A stretch of 64,000 nucleotides of DNA, taken from NCBI RefSeq assembly GCF_029784155.1, contig NC_073691.1:53054490-53118489 (forward strand). Direction: 5' to 3'. The position numbers and the translations under genes were made by a program. Source of the stretch: Uranotaenia lowii. Taxonomy: Eukaryota; Arthropoda; Insecta; Diptera; Culicidae. Under the pieces are notes generated by a model. That model searched no databases. It saw nothing but the letters and a program-made list of their open reading frames with translations, and was not told the origin of the DNA. Shown here piece by piece: positions 23,250-34,928 of this stretch. Within the stretch, counting starts at the first letter, position 1. Every line of letters begins with the position of its first letter.

Positions 23250-25405
23250 TCTATTTTAATTTGTTCAATAATCAGAAGGAATGACACAAATCAAACAGCA
23301 GGACTATAACTTAAGATATTCAAATAAGTTATTGATTTCGTGTAAACAAAGTCGTATGTATTGCTTTAGATTTTATATAGGTTGTCTAAACATGATTGTT
23401 TCCTATTTCCTGCTTCCAACCGAAGAAAGCAATCGAAAAAGAGAAAAATCCCATAATTCACCACAGCCCTTCTTTTCTGATCCTTGGATGCTGCGGCTGC
23501 TGCCTCAAGTTGGGGTGGCTGATTTTCGCCTGACAGCAAATGTCGACGCGTTACGCGTATCAAGATCAAACACAAACACACGTCAAACGCGCCAAAATGT
23601 ATGCCTATGTTATGTTATGTGTGTGTATGAATAAAAGCCACAGCAGCGCCAACAATGTGGAGCAGCACAATTTTATAAATGGTAGAACAGCTCCCGGAGG
23701 ATCGTTTTCAGCGAACGAGAAAAAAAAGGGGAAAATTGGCTCGCTCCAGCTCAATGGCTGGGAAAAATCGTTATAAGCTTCCGATAACGGAATTGATGCA
23801 ATTCATCTGCCATTGCTAAGCTTAAATCACACGTTCGAATACATACAAGCGCTGAGTGGTGAAAGTAAATAAAATGGGGCATGGTAGGTATAGTGAGGTT
23901 TTTCGTTAAAAATTCTTAAAAAAAAGATTTTTTTTCCAAAGTTAATTCAAACAAAAATCAAATAAAATTAGAAAACCAAAACAAAGACACAAAAGATTTT
24001 TCTACAAATGTTAATAAGAAAAAAAAAAAAAATTATGTTACGAGTTCCTTCTCCTTAAATAAACATGACTACCGAAAAACAACAGAGAAAAAACTAAAAG
24101 TGATAGACACCAAATAAGTTTCGAACCGGGGGCCCAGAAGAATGGAAAAAAAACCATTCCCGGGAAGACGAGGAGTTGACAAGATTTATGATCGGCACTT
24201 TTGCTTTCATTTCGCTGAAATGTTTCGGCAAATGATAGGGAAGAAACAAAAGCCCTGTTTCGGGGGCGTAAAAACTGATATTGCCAAAAGTGAAGATGAA
24301 TGAATAAGCAGAATCGATTTCCCCAGTATACTTTTCACCAGGCTTCCGATCTTATTTTCTGCCACGAGGAGAATGAGTTTGTTGTTTTTTTTCATGCTTT
24401 CGCTTCCGGTTTTGCCAAAATAATGGGAGTGTTTCTCGGTGCTAAACTGTGAGCCTGCTATCGATGAGTGGATTGACGTAAGTGTCAATTTTTAGATGAA
24501 ATTTATGTCCAACAGTTTTTGTTTTTTTTAGGGATGCATGATGCTTTTGTTTCTTGGTCTTAAGCGTGATCAATCCGTCTAATCGTAGGAAGTTTATGTG
24601 CACGGATATTTCTAGAGTGGAATTTCGATTGAATTAGTCTTTTATGGGTTTTCTTAGAGCACTTTCTAAAACTTTGAATTAACACAAAGTGAAATAAAGG
24701 TCTCATTAATTTTAAATCCAATAAAAGCCATAAAAACCACCGTTTATCAGAATATAAGTCTTTTTTTGTTTTGCCTATAGTCAACTAAGTAGGATTCTTT
24801 CGAACAATCTGATTTTATTAGACTCATAACGAATGCCAATAAAGTTCCGCACAAATCTAAGCTTCTGTGAGGTAGTCTCTACTCATTATTTCAACTTATA
24901 AAAGTCGAAGCAATGAGCTGAAAAAATAAAAAAGGTCTTTTGACAGGTTAATCATTGATATGAAAACCTTGGAAATAAATATTCAACACATTTTCCAACG
25001 CGATTCTAATTGATCAAAAACAAAACAGAAACATCTTCGAACAGCATAAAAGAAACAATCGAAACTAAACTTTCCATTTAATATGAATGATCGACAATCG
25101 TCAAAATTTTCTTCTACAATATGTTATGAATTGTACAACAGATAACTCAAACATAAATTTACCTTTTTCTGGCTATTGGCGTAGAGAATAAAAAATATCA
25201 ACAAAGGATTGAAAAGTTGAGATGAGAAGAAATTTCGAAGTTGAGATGAGCAAAAACTTCGCCTGTGGTACATGCTTGTGCTGATGAGTTTGCAAACTCC
25301 GAAAAAATTCCTTATTCTGAAAACTACGTCGAAGTGATGAAGATGGGCCTGGCGAAACCATTCAAATCCATATTAAGTCTTAGAAATTTAACACCCGTAG
25401 CATTA
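23250..25405. other. Non-coding region, unique sequence
   Basis: GC-richer, non-repetitive stretches at about 23430-23850 and 24120-24480 suggest intergenic or intronic DNA. The longest open frames (117 codons plus at 23281, 93 codons minus at 24207) show no domain, biased codons or flanking splice sites that would support a gene. Confidence 0.4.
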
Positions 25406-25690
25406 GACTGAGTCGATTTGCGGTCATTTTTGAATTTCTCAAACCCTGGGGCCTTGAAAGGTAAATATTGGTTCATAACTCATCCATGATTTTTTACAGA
25501 ATTTTTAATTTAAGTTTACATGAGTAAATTCAAACCTTCAATTTTGTATGGCAAAATTACTTGTACTGAAAAATCTACATGAATTTTGTTTCTTCTGTGG
25601 AGCTGGTTGGTATGGTTTTTGTGCCAATTTATAAATTCTCATAAGGATATTTTTCGCTGAACAATTTTGTTGCAGACCTTAACTTTTTAT

Positions 25691-28600
25691 CTTAGCTTAG
25701 CTTAGCTTATTTGACTACTCATATCCACCTTAAATCATTGAACTCGAAATGCTATTTAATTCTTTCAGGGGATGGTAATGCTATTTAATTACGTACTTCA
25801 AAACAAAAGATGATATTTTTTTTTATTTTTTATCAATTCATGCGCATTTCGAATTCCATGATCGCTGGCGTGGCTAAGCAGAACAAGTTCCACGTCGCCA
25901 ATGGTTGCTACTCCGTGATTAATCGAGGCCATCAATTTTGCACAAAGTCCAAAAGAATGGTGCTTGGGATTAGCAGTTCATTCTCAATGTACAAAACTCA
26001 TGCTCTCCGTTTTTTTAAATGATTAATAACGGCGCCGGCCACGTCCTAGTAGTCAATGAGGAAAAAGGAAGGAATGTTAGTTTGATACTCTTTAGGTTCA
26101 ACTAGCAACTTCATGCTCCTGCATACTCCAAAAATAATTTTGAAATAGTCAGAACCAGAAATAAGTAAGTATCACCGACTATGGAAACCGTCTGTACGTC
26201 TGCGAATCTATATTCAAGTATCAAAGGAAGGGGTTGTGTTAGTTGGAAAAAGGTAAAGATCAGGATCCATTTTGGTCAATGGTGCGATCGTACTTTCCTA
26301 CACCTTCTATGCTCCTAGACATTTCATAAGGAAACTCCTACTTCTACGAGGCAATCGATAAACGTTAAATAAATATATATTGAGTTAAGTATTGAAAAAA
26401 AATTATTACCATCCACATTTCATCTCTATCAAACTAGCTTTTTTCCCTAACAGTGATCCCTGTTTAATCAAAGAATTATCAAAAGGCTTTTATGGTTAAA
26501 AAAAAACAATATTTTGAATTGAATGTATTTTTCATAATATGCCGACAAATACTTTTTAAACTATTTTTAGTGATTACTACCATTTTGAAAATTCTTCAAT
26601 TCTTTCTTCTCCTTACCTCTTTTTGAGCTTCATTGCATGTACAAATTAATGTTGAAATTTTTGCTAGTTTTGAAAAGATCTGTTTTTTTTTTCGATTTAC
26701 CAATTCGAGTAACTACTAATCAATCAGAACATTTTATTATTTTTAAATGCTGAATATTTTGAGAAAAACAAAACGCGACCTTTTAAAATTAACTTTAAAT
26801 AACATGGAAACAGTATTTCTAAGTGATTGAAATTTACTTGTAAAACGAAGGAATAAATCTGATGAACATATACGAATTTTGACAAAAATGAATGATTCAT
26901 CGCAGCAGAATCATTATAGAATGATGAGCAAAATGGTGAACAAACAGCAGATCTTGAGATGGAAACGAAAAAGCAATTGATATATTATTTCGACATATGG
27001 AAAGAAAAAAATAGTAACACACATGACATGATCTAATTTATATGAAAAAAGCAGATGATAATATCAATAAGTTTCAGCAATCTTGTCTGTCATATTAAAA
27101 GTTTAATCTTAAGATTTCTAATATGAGTGACAAGAGCAACTTATAATCAGATGATTGGTTTTTGAAGTGATTATTGAAAAATTTTACTTAAACTAGGAAT
27201 AACAACAATTAACTCAAGTCTTTTTTGCCATTCCATTAATATTTCTAACTCTTTGTGAACATCTAAAATAAATAAACATATGAAAAGTAATATATAAATG
27301 CTTATTGGAAAAGCTGAAATAAAAATGTCATGAAAATACAACTAACACTTTTTTGAAAATTAAAAGTAATAAAATATCAAATGTACAGTTCGTTTTTAAG
27401 TAAAACGTTAAAAAATATTATTTTTAACTGTACAGTATAGCATCTGATTTGTAAACGTTTATTCCACTGGTTCAAAGCTGCAATAAAATATGTATATTCA
27501 ATTATTAAACACCATGTACCAATCATGATTTTAAAGGGATGAAGGCGTAATACAACTAAAAATAGTTATTATGAAGTGATGCTGTTATTTTTTTTTCATG
27601 ATAATATATGGAGATATTTAAGTGCTTTCAAAATTTCAAATTTGAAAAAAAAAACATTCTTTATTCGAGATACTGAAAATAAAGAAACATTTTGAAGATA
27701 ATAAGCTGAGATTCAACTCCCGATTTTCTAAATAAAATAACTGCCCGTATTCGCAAATCTACCCTATATGCATTTCCATAATTTTTACAGTATCTTAAAG
27801 GTCGCTTTTCAACTGATTGCTTTTTAATAGGGACTGGAAAAAACATGAGTTAAGTTCTAAACTTTTTGAAGAACACAAAGTTATGTTTATGCCATGTACA
27901 ATATACGCACAAAGCTGCCCCAAACGTTTTGAACAAAAAACCATCCAATAACGTTGTTTTTTTTTAAAGATGCATACGGTGTATCGGAAATAACAAATTT
28001 AGATATGATTCAAAGAATTTTTTTCTTAAAAAAATAGGAAAGATTTAAAAAATTAAAATATGTTTTTCAATGTATAAAGGTAAAAAAACAAAAAAAGTAT
28101 TCACAAAGCAAATATTTTAAGCCCTTTATCTTCAACTATTCCTTACATATGAGACAGTTTTGTATGTGGCGACACTGTATTGATTGATATAATGGATATA
28201 ATTATCATATAGAGTTGTACGGTGTCCAACATGAATGTTGTTGTATAGTGCTAGTATGAATGGGCCATTGAGGGGGACCTATTTTTAATTTAATCTGTTG
28301 CTGTATGATAGAAGCCTGTAATATAAAGATGAATACAGAATGAAATTTATTTAGAAAAACTTTTATGTAAGACTATATGCAATAAGATATCGCAGTTATT
28401 CTCCAAAAAATATATCAGAAAAAAGAATTTAGTAACTTTTTTTAACAAAAATCTTGAGTTTGTTGATGGCGTAACTGAAAAAACTATTTATAATCTCTGG
28501 CTTAATTGCATGGTTATCTTAAAACTTTTTTCTCAAGTCCCCTTTCTAAATCCGCTAAAATCAAGAAAGAATAACAAAAATAATAATAATAATAATAACA

Positions 28601-29782
28601 TTCGGATACAACCGCTATATCACATTGAAAAACTGTTGAAAATTCTATAACAATTCAAATGTTTCATTAAAACTGCTTTTAATACTTGATGTTTAAAGTT
28701 CACGTGCTTTGAGAAAATTTAGTTTTTTTAATTGTTAAATTTCTAAAAATTCCATTCATCCACAAAAGATGAAAAGTGAAAAATAACCCTAAGCTTTAAT
28801 TATAAAAACCATCAACGGACGTTGAAAAAAAGTTCTTTCAACCATCACACAGTTCAGGTTACTCAATAAAGTGAAAAAAAATTGCTGTGCTTTAATGGGA
28901 GAACGGCTACTAGTCGGTAAAATAGTATACTGAAATCTATTTATCAATTCATATTTGAGAACATTTTTGATAATTTCCATGATCATTTAACTTTTTTTTT
29001 TAATCTCATAGAATATCGACGCCAACAAAAAGCTTCATCGTTCATATGTTGAAATATAGGTGGCCGAAGCTTTTTCTTGTATGTTGAAAACCTTTTCTTA
29101 CATGAAAACTTGTGTGCAAGTTTTGAAAGAATAAACTTTTCTTGAAACATTTCACGCCCTAAAACTCTAGATGAAATAATTCACGCCCTGAAATTGTCAT
29201 ACCTTTCTTAATAAGAATGTATTATTATCAATTTAAAATAATTGGAAAACCAAAAGCGTTGGCATTAAAACTATCTTTTGTAAAACCACTTATCTTCAAA
29301 CCATGTTGACACGCTCTGTTTCTCCCGTCCTGTCGGTCTTCTTAAAAACTCGTCCATTTTGATCTGGAGGGCATAGCCCAGCCCCCTCGAACAAGTCACT
29401 TTCTTAAACTTACACTTTTTAACTTTTCTTCAAATTTTCTAAGCATAACTTCACTTTTTCCGAGCAAAACACCGACAAGCACTGAACCTGAGCTCAAAAT
29501 TAGTAGATTTTGATCGAATTTTCGGACGAGTTTTTGAAAAATAAATTCACTGCAGAAATTTGTCACACATCATCATTCCCAAAGGCTTATTTCTAGAACC
29601 AAAATTAAACACTTCTCCCGGCGGTTTCCAATGATGATAATTAATGATTGCCGATCCGATCGTAAAACGATGAAATTCTTGGATAAATCACTTTAACTTC
29701 ACTAGTAAAATCTGAATTTCTGAAAATTTTTCACTAGCGAAAAAAAAATGCGTGCGCTTGCCACGAGTCCACGCCTACCTCC
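25691..29782 (-). mobile_element. 4.1-kb insertion with 18-bp flanking direct repeats
   Basis: CAGACCTTAACTTTTTAT occurs immediately before (25673-25690) and after (29783-29800). The left edge is (CTTAG)n, which on the minus strand is a 3' tail of AAGCT-type repeats. The right edge on the minus strand looks like a 5' leader, starting GAGGTAGGCGTGGACTCGTG, with an ATG at 29357. An 18-bp duplication plus a simple-repeat tail fits a non-LTR retrotransposon on the minus strand, but no RT is visible. The interior (about 26400-29250) is AT-rich and may hold other insertions or deletions. A (TAA)n run lies at about 28578-28600. Confidence 0.6.
29271..29357 (-). CDS. Short open frame near the 5' end of the 4.1-kb insertion
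   Basis: 28 codons beginning MDEFLRRPTGREKQ and ending WFYKR, preceded by about 425 bp of GC-richer leader that starts exactly at the insertion edge. The composition changes sharply to AT-rich at the end of the frame, so this is probably the N-terminus of a longer element protein cut by a later deletion or insertion. The family is not recognised. Confidence 0.35.
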   Translation of the reverse strand: MDEFLRRPTGREKQSVSTWFEDKWFYKR

Positions 29783-29832
29783 CAGACCTTAACTTTTTAT
29801 TTTATAAGGCATAAAAACTATAAGCTGTTTAA

Positions 29833-29992
29833 TAGGGGTTTGTCTTTTGACATTGATAAACAATAATTCATTGACAGCATACCTTGTGCCTCGCAAAGCA
29901 TTGCATGAAAAGTAGTCACCACACCTCGCTAGGCAACCAGCAGTGATGTCAATGGAATTTATTGATTATCAATTCTAAAAGACATACCCCTG
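29833..29992. mobile_element. 160-bp MITE flanked by TTAA
   Basis: Ends TAGGGGTTTGTCTTTT and the complement of CAGGGGTATGTCTTTT form inverted repeats that continue about 45 bp inward (TTGATAAACAATAATTC with its counterpart). TTAA lies on both sides (29829-29832 and 29993-29996). TTAA duplication is the hallmark of piggyBac-type mobilisation; the first base of the two ends differs, so the boundary may be one base off. Confidence 0.6.
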
Positions 29993-30129
29993 TTAACCTG
30001 ATAACTAATAAAATTTTTGCCCTATAAGACGCAAAGTTGTATTAGAATTTATAAATTAGCACAAAAACCATAAACAGGTTTGGTTCCACAGAAGAAACAA
30101 AATTAATGTGGATTTTTCATTCATTTCAT

Positions 30130-31469
30130 GACTAGTTATTCATTCAAGGTGCATAGTCATAGCAAGCTATGACTTTTTCCATTTGCAGAGCAAGAATTAT
30201 GAAAAAGTCTTGTTTGTCTCTGGTTGAACGCCCAGATTAAGTCGATTGATTAAGTCGAAGTTAAGTACTTTTCACCATTTCATCACTACTTAACAGGACA
30301 TCTCCACCTATTTATTGGAGAAAGCTTTTTGCATTATTTACATCAGAGAAATAGTCTTAATCGAAAACCGATTCGAGAAACGAACCCTAATGCGATTCTT
30401 CAAATTCAATATTGAAAATTCTTCCCGCTAATATTCTGTTCAAAATATTCAATCCTTCGGCTAAACGTGTTTTCCATATCATTTTACACATCACATTTCA
30501 TGTGACTGGCAATTTCGACTTACAATCAGGCTAAATAGGAAAAAATTTCCTACAGGGAATTTTTTGTCCTGGTTTGCAATGTTCACAATAAATAATTACA
30601 AAAAATGGTCTTGACATCAGACTAAGAAAAACTACCAAGTTATGTTACCATTTCTTGTATTCGAACGATTTAAAAAGAAAAACAAGTCGAGGCAGGGTGA
30701 AGTGCGCCATGTCAGTTAAACTACAAAAATGTTGCATATTTATTAAAACTTATATGCAGTTTTCATCAAACCCATTTGTTTTGTAGAATTGGAAAAATTA
30801 CTTCAATATAAACTGAAATATTGGAATTAATTGAAGATTGAACTAACTAATCACAAGAATGTTGGTATATCTGGCAGCACTGCGCAAAGCAATACATTTT
30901 TCCATTTGTCGAGTAAGATGGAACTGTTTTTACCTGGTAGAGGAATTGGGCATAGAATGCACAGAGCCCACAAGATGCGCCCCCATCAGTATTTTATTAA
31001 ACATACATTTTTCAACACATCTGAAAATTCCAGTCTGTTCTATTTACACTTTTGTGCGTTCCTTAACAATTGGTATCTTCATTGTTTCCTATCTTATGTA
31101 AATTTGACGAAAAATGAAAACAAAAAATGTTAGGATTTTTTTTTGCAATTTTTCAATTTTTCTTGTAAGGAATTTCGGCATCTTGAAGCAAAAAAAACCA
31201 CATGTCATTTGTTCTAATGATGGACATTAGTCTTTATATGCATCACACGACGAAAAATTTCCATTTTTATTATTATTTCTGTTTTTGGAGGATTTTTCTA
31301 AACATGTCGAGGCATGACGAAGCGCGCCATGTCCTTTATCTGTAAGCTTTTTCCATATTTGTTTAAATTTCTTTGTTAAATTGTAAAATATAACTCGAAT
31401 ATGAATGGGAATATTTGTGTTGCTGGCAGCCCTGAGATTCAGCATCTGAAGTAGTGTGGTTTCGCGGTG
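30130..31469. repeat. Dispersed repeat copies in non-coding DNA
   Basis: Two diverged copies of one repeat: about 30690-30990 (GGCAGGGTGAAGTGCGCCATGT followed by TATCTGGCAGCACTGCGC) and about 31306-31469 (GGCATGACGAAGCGCGCCAT followed by GTGTTGCTGGCAGCCCTGA). A third piece at about 32818-32885 (ATATCTAGCAGTACCGCGC, then TACATTTTTCCATCTGTG) matches the first. The open frame at 30831 lies in this repeat and shows no protein family. Confidence 0.5.
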
Positions 31470-32210
31470 CACGCTCTTTTTTTTAAACTCAAAATTAAGT
31501 AGTTTTGGTTCAAAACAGCACTTCAGTGGCATCCCTCAACTTTGAGTTTGTCTGGGCAATAGCAAAACTAAGTTCTGATAGGCATACTCAATACTAAGTT
31601 CGGCTGCTGAACTCAAATTTATCCTTTTTTTCGAGGGTAGCTTATTTTCAGGGAATTAAAGGATGATTCAAATTTGTTGTACTCGGATGTTGATGTTCCG
31701 GTACATTGCATTGCAATTACAGAGCGGTGGAAAGTTTTGACACTCCCGGTCAAAGAAAACTTCCGGATGTTACTTCCTACGGGAAGTAAACAACATCCGG
31801 AAGTTTCCGGACATTCCAAGCCGCTCACCGTATGGTGACAATGGCGGACAGAATTTTACGCTGACACGGTGAACACGCATTCCATTATGAAGTTCCTTCA
31901 TAGTCTTCCGGTAATTGTTCCGGAACGACCAAATTTTGCGACGTGTTCGTTGGTTGATGTTCTAGTTCGGACTGAACTCGCTAAGTGTTTTCAGTCCAAC
32001 AAAGAGAGTTCAATTTTTAGTTCATAAGGTCGAACTCAGCTTTGCTCCCTCGCCGAAGGTAAAAAAGGGATCAATTTTGAGTTCGCAGTTCGAACTCCGT
32101 TTTGATCCATTGCAAGGAGGAAAAAAGGGTACTTAACTTTAAGTTCATAGAATCGAACTATGTTTTGAACCTCGGTCATACTTAATTTTGAGTTTAAAAA
32201 AAAGAGCGTG
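31470..32210. mobile_element. 741-bp MITE with 30-bp inverted ends
   Basis: The left end CACGCTCTTTTTTTTAAACT and the complement of the right end are near identical for about 32 bp. The right half contains three diverged copies of a ~60-bp unit with AGTTCGAACTCCGTTTTGAT-like cores (about 32005-32175). In the middle, 31758-31803 forms a strong hairpin (AACTTCCGGATGTT pairing with AACATCCGGAAGTT). No transposase and no certain target duplication. Confidence 0.75.
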
Positions 32211-32219
32211 TGATCAACA

Positions 32220-33340
32220 GCAATTCATGAAAACATAAACAAATCTCGAGTTAAGTAGTAGAAACCCGTTGTTGAGGAATAGTTTGGAGAAGTCAAAGTT
32301 TGAAAACTACTTTATTTCGCTTGTTGGCAGGTTTTGCAGTACTTTACAGAAAGTGCTAAAAAGCTTATCGGTAAGATAGTATTTACAATAAGAAGTTAGT
32401 TCGTTTCTTGTACCCTAACGGAAATTTAATTTAGATTGCTCGACTAGTTGATATCGCCATAGGAACTATCTTACCTGCTGTGTAACCCTTGGGAATTAGT
32501 CCGGTAACGTAAGTGATGCCTACTAATTTAGTAAAAGTAATATCATCCCACTAACAATAATCAAAACCTACTGTTATCCAACAGACATCAATAGCTGGTG
32601 CTAACGGGTGTCAGAACGTGCTTGAAATAGCAATACAGCACATTAGAAGGAGCACAAATAGTATGTATTACATTGGAAAGATTAAATAAGCATAATCTAA
32701 CATTAGGAAATAAAATTTCAGCTTTTAAGCGTCTGCTTTGCAAAATTGCGTTTCCTTCACGGCCGTTCTGAACAATTCGAAAGTCCAGAATTTCATATTG
32801 ATTTTGTTAACTATTCGCGAGAATGTAAGTATATCTAGCAGTACCGCGCGTAACAATACATTTTTCCATCTGTGAAGGAAAATATAAGTGATTTTACATG
32901 GCAAACACTTTCGGGGGCACTAAAATCCATTAACACGCATTGAACGATAACCGGCGCGTTTGGATACACACATATGCGCACCTTGCCCCTAACGAAATGG
33001 AAGTCATACTTCAGAATGCTTGCCTTAATGGTTTTTGTGTATATATTTTTGGTGAGGACAGTCCCCTTTTTAAAACTGTTTTCGAATTTACTGGATTACA
33101 GTATTTATTTACAAGTTATAATAGATTTTTCTTAACGTGTGCGTCTTACCCCTAGTTAAACGAAGTATTTCTGTCAAAACTAAATAATGTTAAAAATCTA
33201 TTTAAAAAAAATTTGAAACTTGCAAAAAGATTAGATTTTTGCTTCAAAATTATCTAAAACTCAATATGATGTTAAACTTTTTTAAAAATAAGGAAAAGTA
33301 AACAAACAGAAAATCTGTATTTTTTTCGCAGAACTCAAAA
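32220..33340. other. Non-coding region
   Basis: AT-rich DNA with the third copy of the 30690-type repeat near 32818-32885. No gene signal was found before the RT fossil that begins at about 33350. Confidence 0.4.
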
Positions 33341-33349
33341 TTATTTGAA

Positions 33350-34455
33350 GTCTTGGGGAAAGTTCACATCTAACTGTCCTATCAGTTTATTGAGTAGTAT
33401 TAGTAAGATCTTCGAAAAAGTCTTGCTTAATCGTTTGAATAAACATATTTCGAAAAATGAAATCATACCACCTTTCCAGTTTGGATTAAGATCTGAACAT
33501 TCGACTGTAAATCAATCAATTTTGGTTAAAAAAAATTAAAAACAATCGAGATTCTAAGAAAACTAAAGGACTTGTACTGTTGGACAACGAAAAAGCATTC
33601 GCTACAGTTTGGAACAAGGGACTCCTATACAAAATGATAATTCGAAATTTTCCACCATTCATTATTAATCTGATTTGGTCTTTTCTTAAGGAAAGAGATT
33701 TCGTTGTCTTAGTGGGTGGTGGTCTATCAGAATCCTACAGAATACCTGCAGGCGTCCCTCAAGAAAGTGTATTATCTCCCGTGATGTATAATATTTTTAC
33801 CAATGATATTCCAGTTTTTGGTGGATGCATCAGATACCAATTTGCAGATGATGTAGCTATTAGCTCGTCATCTTCAGAAACTACCGAAGTGATTACAAAT
33901 TTAGATAGAAGCCTGAATGAATACGTTAACTACTGCAAAAGATGGAAAATTAAAATTAATGCGGACAAATGTGAAGCCATCTTTTTCACAAGATGCAGAA
34001 GTCGAAGAAAGTTGCCGTCAAGTAATCTCAACATAAATGGCCAAGAGATACCTTGGAAAGATGACGTTAAATATTTGGGACTAGTCCTTGATAAAAAGCT
34101 GACATCTTAAAAACACGTACAGTACACCTTAGAAAAGTTTGAAAAACTTTTCAAAATGCTCTATTGCTTCATAAATCGGAAATCTAAACTAGATCTTAGT
34201 AATAAAAAACTATTATATGAAGCTGCATTCCGATCAACATTGACATATGCTTCACCAGTATGGTCAAATTGCGCCATGTCTCACCGAAAAAAGCTACAAG
34301 TGTTTCAAAACAAATGCCTCAAAATTATACATAATCTTCTTCGATGGTACGGAACCGACGATCTTCATGTACTCAGCAATGTCGAAAAGTTAGACCAATT
34401 TTGTGATAGACTTAGCTCAAATTATAATGTGCTAGTTAAAGCTTCCCTATTTTAA
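33350..34455 (+). pseudogene. Jockey-like non-LTR reverse transcriptase, 5' truncated
   Basis: RT motifs appear in order: PISLLSSISKIFEKVLLNRL (motif 1-2), QFGLRSEHSTVNQ, DNEKAFATVWNKGLL (degenerate motif A), GVPQESVLSPVMYNIF (motif B), YQFADDVAI (catalytic box) and KYLGLVLDKKLTS (thumb). The conserved C-terminal YASPVWSNCA and KLQVFQNKCLKII also remain. A stop at 33538 with a frameshift after it, and a nonsense codon at 34108-34110, inactivate the frame. The endonuclease and first ORF are absent. The FADD box suggests the Jockey group. Confidence 0.88.
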
Positions 34456-34725
34456 GGGAATTAATTTAGTGAATGTGATATTATTTAAGTAGTTATAGCT
34501 TGTTTAGTTTCTCTTGTTATAAAGAATCAAAGGTTTTTTTCTATTTTTCCTTGAATTAAAATCAACACTTATAAAAATACTCAATATTTGCTAAGACTGT
34601 TCAAGCATAACTTAATGAAGAAAGGTGTTAACTAAACTCATTATATGTAATATTAGGAATGGATTGTATGTATCATAACAAATTTAGATGAAAAATAAAC
34701 GGATTTATTTATTTATTTTATGATA
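34456..34725 (+). other. 3' untranslated region and tail of the RT element
   Basis: About 260 bp of non-coding sequence follow the RT stop and end in AAAATAAACGGATTTATTTA and further TTTA units, a simple-repeat tail usual at the 3' end of non-LTR elements. Confidence 0.55.
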
Positions 34726-34928
34726 TCTAACTGTTTCAAAACCATTTTTTTAAATTATTGACCTTTGAACCCGACGATAGTTTGTTTATGTGCTCGTTTT
34801 ATAAATCACGTTCCAGGGTTGAAGTTTCTGATATCTACCAAAGTTTTCTATGCTAGAGTTCAACAGGCAGTAAGTTATCGAATGAGATAAATTTATTTGT
34901 TTCGTTTTATTTCTATGACGACACATTA

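Larger units (their letters stand above)
25406..30122. mobile_element. Palindromic element, AGACTGAGTCGA family, copy 2, interrupted
   Basis: The left half (25406-25690) matches the left arm and centre of copy 1, starting AGACTGAGTCGATTTGCGG. The right half resumes at 29783 and runs to about 30122, where AAATTAGCACAAAAACCATA and GAAGAAACAAAATTAATG match copy 1 at 7150-7210; its outer 160 bp are missing. Between the halves sits a 4.1-kb insertion, and the right half is further split by a 160-bp MITE at 29833. Confidence 0.7.

Noticed and set aside
26400..29250. A hidden retroviral or non-LTR gene body inside the 4.1-kb insertion
   Set aside because: No RT, protease, integrase or envelope motif could be read in any frame; only short AT-driven open frames are present.
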